Assembly: GCA_001599595.1 (NCBI GenBank)
Contig: BCHH01000003.1
Coordinates: 565,403 to 629,402 of the forward strand
Source: Beverwykella pulmonaria
Taxonomy: Eukaryota > Ascomycota > Dothideomycetes > Pleosporales > Melanommataceae
Length of the DNA: 64,000 nucleotides
Direction of reading: 5' to 3'
In this document: one piece after another, positions 58,731 to 64,000 of the stretch
Layout of the letters: each line of letters begins with the position of its first letter
How positions within the stretch are numbered: position 1 is the first letter of the stretch
Made by a program: the position numbers and the translations under genes
The notes under the pieces: generated by a model
What the model saw: the letters and a program-made list of their open reading frames with translations, nothing else
Database searches by the model: none
Told to the model about the DNA's origin: nothing

Positions 58731-60379
58731 ATACTCTTTCCTCCGCACTCCAGCTTACACCCAGCATATCTTATTATCTTTTACAAGACATGAGAACAGT
58801 AGCACTCCCCTATCTTAAATTACTACAAGCCAGTTCTTAAATCGAGTCTTGTGTTGATTATTAAATTTTCACTCCTTGACAAACAGTTTGTTCTTCTTCT
58901 CGTTTTAGGAAATATAAAGTGGGTGGTGAATTGCTCTCTTGTTTACACCTCTAACAGTGTAAGACAAGCTAGTCTTGTGATTCTGAAAATCGGGCGAACT
59001 CGCGCAAGCAAGACATATATATGAGAAATTTATATAATACCTTAGAGAATGCTCTATCTGAAACCAGTAGGCTAGAGATTGATATAAACAAGAAATCTGA
59101 CCCTTACCACCCAGCTGCCTTCATAAATCTTGTGTACCTACACCTTTTCTTCTGACTAACTCTTCACCCAGGAAATAAACTAGTAATCCCCGTTTTTATT
59201 GTCTAGGGAGCTTCAAACGTAATATGTCCTTCTCTTCAGATCGTAGGGCCATGTAGTCCACTTGGTTCTAGAAATTATTCACTGGGAGGCATGAACCAAC
59301 ATCTTGAACTATTTGAACATGCCCGCGAGGCCCATATTCAGCTTTATGCGAAAATTGTTCGCAATCATTGGTATTGGATGACTGGGCTTGTCCATCCGGC
59401 TTTAGCACTAAGCGGTAGCCACTCACTCATTGAATCTGAATCACCCTACGAAAGGAACATCCAAACTCTGATTTCATTCAATCCGACATCCGCTCACATA
59501 ACACTCAACACACTCCCCTCCATTGCACTCTTCCTATTTACATTTGCTTGACCCTTGCTCTACCTTTATTTTGCTATACCCGTTTACCTCTACTATCAAC
59601 TTCCAGTCCTTCCTTGAATATTTCTCATGTTCTTACCGCTCCTTTCTTGAATTCCGCTGTCATTTTAAACGATAAGCCAGCTTAGGAGCGGAAAGAGAAG
59701 AAAGAAAAGAGAGAGAGGCTTTGCAATAGCCCGCTTTGACCCCTTGTAGAAAGCGTGCTTCACTGCACACTCATTCCAGATACTCCCAAGCACACATCAT
59801 CTTATAGGAATATTCTCCCTTTGTTGCCTGATCTATGGAGGAAGGAGCCCATATCGAGATTGTAAATGTATAGCCGGGTGTAGAGTCTCAGAGCTACTTA
59901 CTCTACTCCCCTGCTCTCATTCCTCTCATCTCACTATACTCTGCGTCTCCCATGCCCACTCACATGAGTATACTTATGAGTAAGTTCCTGCTTGTGCAGT
60001 GCGTATTTCAGCTCAAAAGTTACCGTAGGTAAAATCAGAGCGAGATTTGGCAATAACGTTTATAGCTGATCAAGTAATTTCAAGACCACCCAACCCATCA
60101 TACACAATCAACATGACACAGTACACGAAGACAACTTAGATGCTACTTGAGTAGTATTACATGTCTATTTTCCATGCTTGCGCCGTCTATATGACATGAT
60201 ATGGAGTAACATCTGGATCAGCGCCAACGCCGTCCATGCCTCTCGCTCTCGTTCTCGTCATCGTTGTGCACTTACCGCACACTTGGACGTGTGGGTGCAC
60301 AAATACCCTGACATCGGCATTGGCATCGACAGCGGATGGTACTACCACTCCTTCCCCAACCAAGTACCATCTAGGGCGT

Positions 60380-63291
60380 CTAGAAGTCATTGTCGTCGCT
60401 TCCAGCGATAATCACATTGTTCACCTGGATCGCACGAATTAGCATGCCATCCAGATATTGAACAACTCATTGGTGAGAACAAGGGGACGGAGATGAGTGC
60501 AGCTTTAGGGAGGAACGCAATATGAAGCAAGGCACACAAGACAGATTTATGTTCGTTCCCGAACGTAAGGCTCGTGGCCACTATGATGCGTTTCCGACCG
60601 TGTGTAACGAGTGACATGCATTCTTCCTGCTTGTTTCCCCGCTCCGGCACCAAAGAGGGTTGGGCGCGCTTCTCCCTTGCGCGGCAGGCAAGGCACGGAT
60701 GTGATTGAATTGGATGGTGGAACAACAGGGAGGACAGGGAATGAGGGTTGCTTGAATGAGAGAAGTATGGTGTCAAGAAAAAGAAACAGGTATGATGTGA
60801 AATAAAACAGGTCGAGATGTAAGTAACGTACCTTGAGCACCATCCTGCATAGCTGCGTCGCTAGCATCAACTGCTGCCGTTTTGAGATCAATGGATCGAT
60901 AACAAAATGCTCCTTCATGTCTGCAAAACCAATACGTTAGCGAGACATGTCTCGATGCTTTTCCGTCGTCTTAATCTCCACATGTCTTGACTGCGTAATC
61001 TATGACGCGGAGACACCTCCGAGTGCGAAGTGTGTCTCGAGCCATCATTGTACTAAAAGCTTGACAAACGGGAGGCGGAGATAAAGCGTGGGGGTGTCTC
61101 TGTGCATCCCGCGGCGGCGTTGAGCACGGGAACGTAGAATAAACGAGAATGCAGCACGAGACCGCGTTGCACAGCCGTGCCGATACACATGGACAAGAAA
61201 AGAACAAATGAGACTGCAAATAGTAATGTCGTGCGGATGGCAACGTATGTTGCAAGCGTGGAGCGGGATGGGTAGAAGTCACACGCGAAAAACACACCGA
61301 CGGTCGACGAAAGAAGGAAACATATGCGGGACTTACCGTTGCTTCCGGTAAACATACAATCAACACCTAACCTCGAGTTCTTTTCCTTTGCTTGACGGGA
61401 TTTGATGTTGGCCAAGGTTTCGATGGGACTCAACCCGGAGTTCTCGGCCAGAGCCATAGGGACAGCGTCGAGCGCATCGGCGAAGGCGCGCATTGCATAT
61501 TGTTCTAGCCCGGGGCTCTATCAGAGTTATTAGAAATGTTCAAGGGCGTACCCTGGAAGTCATGTAAAGGGGAGATTATCTACCTTGACTGCAGCATCTT
61601 CTACCGCCAACGAACATGCAATCTCTGCAGCACCACCCCCGTAGACGATGCGACTATCCTTGACGAGATTTCGAACGACACAGAGCGCATCGTGCAGTGA
61701 CCGCTTGGCTTCGTCGATAATCTGCAAGTTATTAGCATTCCAAACTATCCCACATGCGCGGCAACATAGAATGCCTAAGAGTATGTGATCCACACTCCAA
61801 TCGGAAAGGACGACACCGCCACGTACCATCTTATTGCTGCCTCGCACAAAGACAGTCACCGCTCGCGTATTGGCGCACTCTTCAATGACAAGCATCTTAT
61901 CTCGCGTTGTTCCGAAAGTCAGTTCTCGAACAATACCAGCTGTGCCCAACTTCTCGGGGCTCAAGTCGGCAAATCGAGGCACTATGCGGCCGTTTGTAGC
62001 AATGGCAATGAGTTCGATCTCGGGTCCTCCGACCCATCGTACGGCGGGAAGCTTGTTGGTGAGAAGGAGGTGGTTCGCCTCGTCGTCAAACCCCCACTGG
62101 CATATTACGACGTTGGCCCCCGTGTCTTTGATCTGCTGTATCATCTCCGTGAACTTGTTCTGCTCGTAGTTCTGAAGCTTCTTGAATTCTTCCACGCTGG
62201 TAATGTCGAGCTTATGCTTCGTCTTCGGTTTCGGAGGCTCGAATGCGCAGGTGAGAATCGCAAGCTTTGCGTCCTTAACCTCGCTCGGCATCTGCGGATG
62301 GGAGAAGTCCTTGTCTATTATAACGCCCTTGACCAGCAGCGTGTCCTCGAGCGCACCACCCACTTTCCCATCTACCTTGATGAGTTCAAAGTTTACGTCC
62401 TTGGCTTCGAGATCTGCGACGGCTAGCACAGCGTCTACCGCAATCCTGGCAAAGTGGTCGTGTGCCTTGGAAACAATTTTGCTGCCCAAGCTCGTCTTGG
62501 CGACCTTGAAGAGCTCCTCGGTGTTTCCCTGGGAGAATTTGATCTCGTCGCTGATCTCGTCGAGCTTTGCAACGGCCACCTCGCAAGCTGCATCGTATCC
62601 ATCTGCTATCCGAATAGGGTGGATGCCTTTGTCAATGAGATCCGCGGCCTGCTCCAAAAGTGCCCCTGCCAGCACCACCACGCCCGTGGTACCGTCGCCG
62701 ATTTCGTCATCTTGTGACTTGGAGAGCTCTACGAGAAGTTTTGCGACGTGGTTCGAGATCTCCATCTGTGACAGAATAGTGGCACCATCGTTGGTCACGG
62801 TGATGTCTCCGTCCGGCGATATCAGAATCTTGTCTAGGCCTCGGGGGCCCTGTGTATTCACGTTAGCAGAGCCTTGCCATATAGGGGGCGAGTCGCACCA
62901 GAGAGGTCTTGACGATGTTCGCAACGGTCCTCGCAGCTAAGATGTGGGATTTGACTGCCTCGTTGCCATGCTGCCGCTTCTTCTTGCCCTGACTGCAGCC
63001 GTGTCAGCTGCTAGTACACAGACAGTCCCCGGTAGTTCACATACTCTCTGACAATAATGAACGGCCTCCCCGACTCATCCTTCATCACCTGCGCTGTATC
63101 CCACCATATCAGTCGTTCGTTCTGCGAGAATGCGGGGCACTCGCGGGCCGTGGGGGAAAGGGGCGCATACCATTCGACATATCGAGTTCTGCATATACAC
63201 CTGGTTAGCGCATTATCATCCAAAGGCTGTGTCTCCACCGAGAGGGGATTTGGGAGCTGTATCGAAGCCTGCAGCACTTACGCATCGCCAT
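60380..63291 (-). CDS. CCT5: T-complex protein 1 subunit epsilon (CCT5)
   Basis: Nine exons, 63291..63282, 63188..63171, 63093..63045, 62992..62899, 62849..61827, 61721..61584, 61517..61337, 60920..60832 and 60424..60380; 548 residues, the usual family length. It begins [20 protein letters not shown] and continues [52 protein letters not shown] and the ATPase motif [17 protein letters not shown]-type group II chaperonin blocks follow, with [18 protein letters not shown] and [17 protein letters not shown], ending [17 protein letters not shown]5 is one of eight subunits of the cytosolic TRiC ring that folds actin and tubulin. The first two exons are only 10 and 18 nt. The last two introns (416 and 407 nt) are several times longer than the others. 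Every junction keeps frame and conserved sequence. Confidence 0.97.
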
Positions 63292-63680
63292 GGTGGCTGA
63301 AGACCCCGCGCTGGGACGTCGTCTGATACAAGCAGATACGTGAGTATTCTACTGTACGGCAGGGAGTAAAAGAAGCTGTTGTCTGGAGTGAATGGTCGAG
63401 TGTTGGACGCGTGTAAACAGTTGCCTTGTCACTGTGGTCGAGAAATTTTGGAAAGCCGTGAACCCCAGACTTGGCAGGCGGTCTGTGCGCGCGACGCGAT
63501 GAGCTTCTTCCACCTTGGGAATTTACCACTCGGCCGCCTGTCCCTTTCACTAACCACCGGCTGGCCCTGTGCCTGCTATTGCGCCGCACATCAATTGACC
63601 CTTCACCCGATCTTCCTGAGCTCCCAGCGGCTATTTCTACCCAGTCATCACATCCCCCGAATTGCGACAAGACCCCAAAC
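63292..63680. promoter_or_regulatory. Divergent promoter region between CCT5 and HP1-like gene
   Basis: 389 bp separate the divergent ATGs at 63291 (minus) and 63681 (plus). The compact head-to-head arrangement implies a shared regulatory region. I could not assign specific elements. Confidence 0.6.
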
Positions 63681-64000
63681 ATGCCGCGTGAGTGCGTCCT
63701 CACGAAGCTCGCCACGGCATATTCACTGACGCTCGCGCAGCCGCTCTCAGCGACGACGAAAACGGCGCGTCCTCTGGCGAAGAGGAGATCCCCTACCGTG
63801 GCGCAAAGGCGGCGCCTGCGGATGACGAGCAAGACGAGCACGAAGAGGGTGATAGTACTGAGGGCACAGACGAGTATGCGCATCGTTCGTTTGGCATCTG
63901 GCGCGCTTCGCGCTGATCATGCGACAGATATGTTGTGGAGAAGATCCTCCAGCATCGCTTTACCAAGGAAGCGAGTGGTTCCTTCCATAACGCGTGCCGC
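63681..64000 (+). CDS. HP1-like chromodomain protein, N-terminal part (runs off window)
   Basis: Exons 63681..63687, 63741..63873 and 63928 to beyond 64000. Introns are 53 nt (GTGAGT...GCAG) and 54 nt (GTATGC...ACAG). The first exon holds only ATGCCGC. The joined product starts MPPALSDDENGASSGEEEIP, continues through an acidic Asp/Glu-rich segment (DEQDEHEEGDSTEGTDE) and enters a chromodomain at EYVVEKILQHRFTKE, the aromatic-cage strand typical of HP1 and fungal HPO proteins that read H3K9 methylation. The acidic N-terminus and the position of the chromodomain near residue 48 fit HP1. The chromoshadow domain would lie outside the window, so another chromodomain protein is possible. The exact end of exon 3 is not seen. 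Confidence 0.75.
   Translation, partial: MPRECVLTKLATAYSLTLAQPLSATTKTARPLAKRRSPTVAQRRRLRMTSKTSTKRVIVLRAQTSMRIVRLASGALRADHATDMLWRRSSSIALPRKRVVPSITRA

Larger units (their letters stand above)
55036..60379. other. Gene-free region with microsatellites
   Basis: About 5.3 kb, visibly AT-richer than the gene-dense parts. No ORF has recognisable domains. I could not find long terminal repeats, target-site duplications or transposase motifs by eye. Confidence 0.5.

Noticed and set aside
58920..59200. Possible Copia-type LTR (TGTAAGACAAGCTAGTCTTG start)
   Set aside because: No matching second LTR, target-site duplication or polyprotein was found.
60425..61336. C/D-box snoRNA inside the long CCT5 introns
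   Set aside because: A weak ATGATGG element was seen but no paired CTGA box with terminal stem.
1..64000. tRNA, 5S rRNA and CRISPR features
   Set aside because: Scanning by eye for tRNA B-box (GGTTCRANNCC) and 5S internal promoter motifs on both strands gave nothing convincing; CRISPR arrays are not expected in a fungal nucleus and no regularly spaced repeats of that kind are present.

Overview
This window is nuclear DNA of a filamentous ascomycete (Pezizomycotina). Dothideomycete affinity is an inference from gene content. The evidence for a fungus is short (46-105 nt) GT-AG introns with CTAAC-like branch points, a Zn2Cys6/fungal-trans regulator, HET-domain genes, a TCO89-type TORC1 protein, an AA9 polysaccharide monooxygenase and an AreA-like (DUF1752) protein. 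Exon joins were worked out by hand from reading-phase continuity and splice signals; none is experimentally supported.

Layout. 0-4 kb: decayed TPR (kinesin-light-chain type) and ankyrin repeats, then empty DNA. 4-9 kb: a conserved zinc-finger/QA-rich protein and an ABC-F ATPase, both minus strand. 9.6-10 kb: a stop-ridden BTB relic. 10.4-16 kb: a hypothetical basic protein, the TCO89-like protein and a small GPI-anchored secreted protein. 16-19.4 kb: empty. 19.4-23.2 kb: a protein joining a fungal STAND/HeLo-like N-terminal domain to a DnaJ-type C-terminal substrate-binding fold, then a BTB fragment and a HET relic. 24-36 kb is gene-dense: an LSB3/YSC84-type SH3 protein, a FAAH-like amidase, a Zn2Cys6 transcription factor, an intact HET protein and a single-exon isoaspartyl peptidase/L-asparaginase. 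37.9-39.3 kb: a seven-exon AA9 LPMO. 39.3-48.5 kb: no recognisable gene. 48.5-50.4 kb: the DUF1752/DUF3295 protein. 52.0-55.0 kb: a heavily decayed copy of a CHY zinc-finger protein gene. 55-60.4 kb: gene-free DNA with microsatellites. 60.4-64 kb: CCT5 (chaperonin epsilon subunit), divergent from an HP1-like chromodomain gene that runs off the right edge.

Themes. Housekeeping genes (CCT5, HP1-like, LSB3, TCO89, ABC-F) are mixed with a self/non-self or signalling repertoire (TPR/ANK relics, STAND-N/DnaJ fusion, BTB fragments, one intact and one dead HET gene), much of it decaying. Two decayed genes (BTB at 9.7 kb, CHY at 52-55 kb) carry several in-frame stops; those in the BTB relic fit C-to-T change, so repeat-induced point mutation is possible but unproven. 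Amidase, asparaginase and the AreA-like protein suggest nitrogen scavenging, but no cluster is demonstrated. The most unusual object is the STAND-N/DnaJ-CTD fusion at 19.4-21.9 kb.
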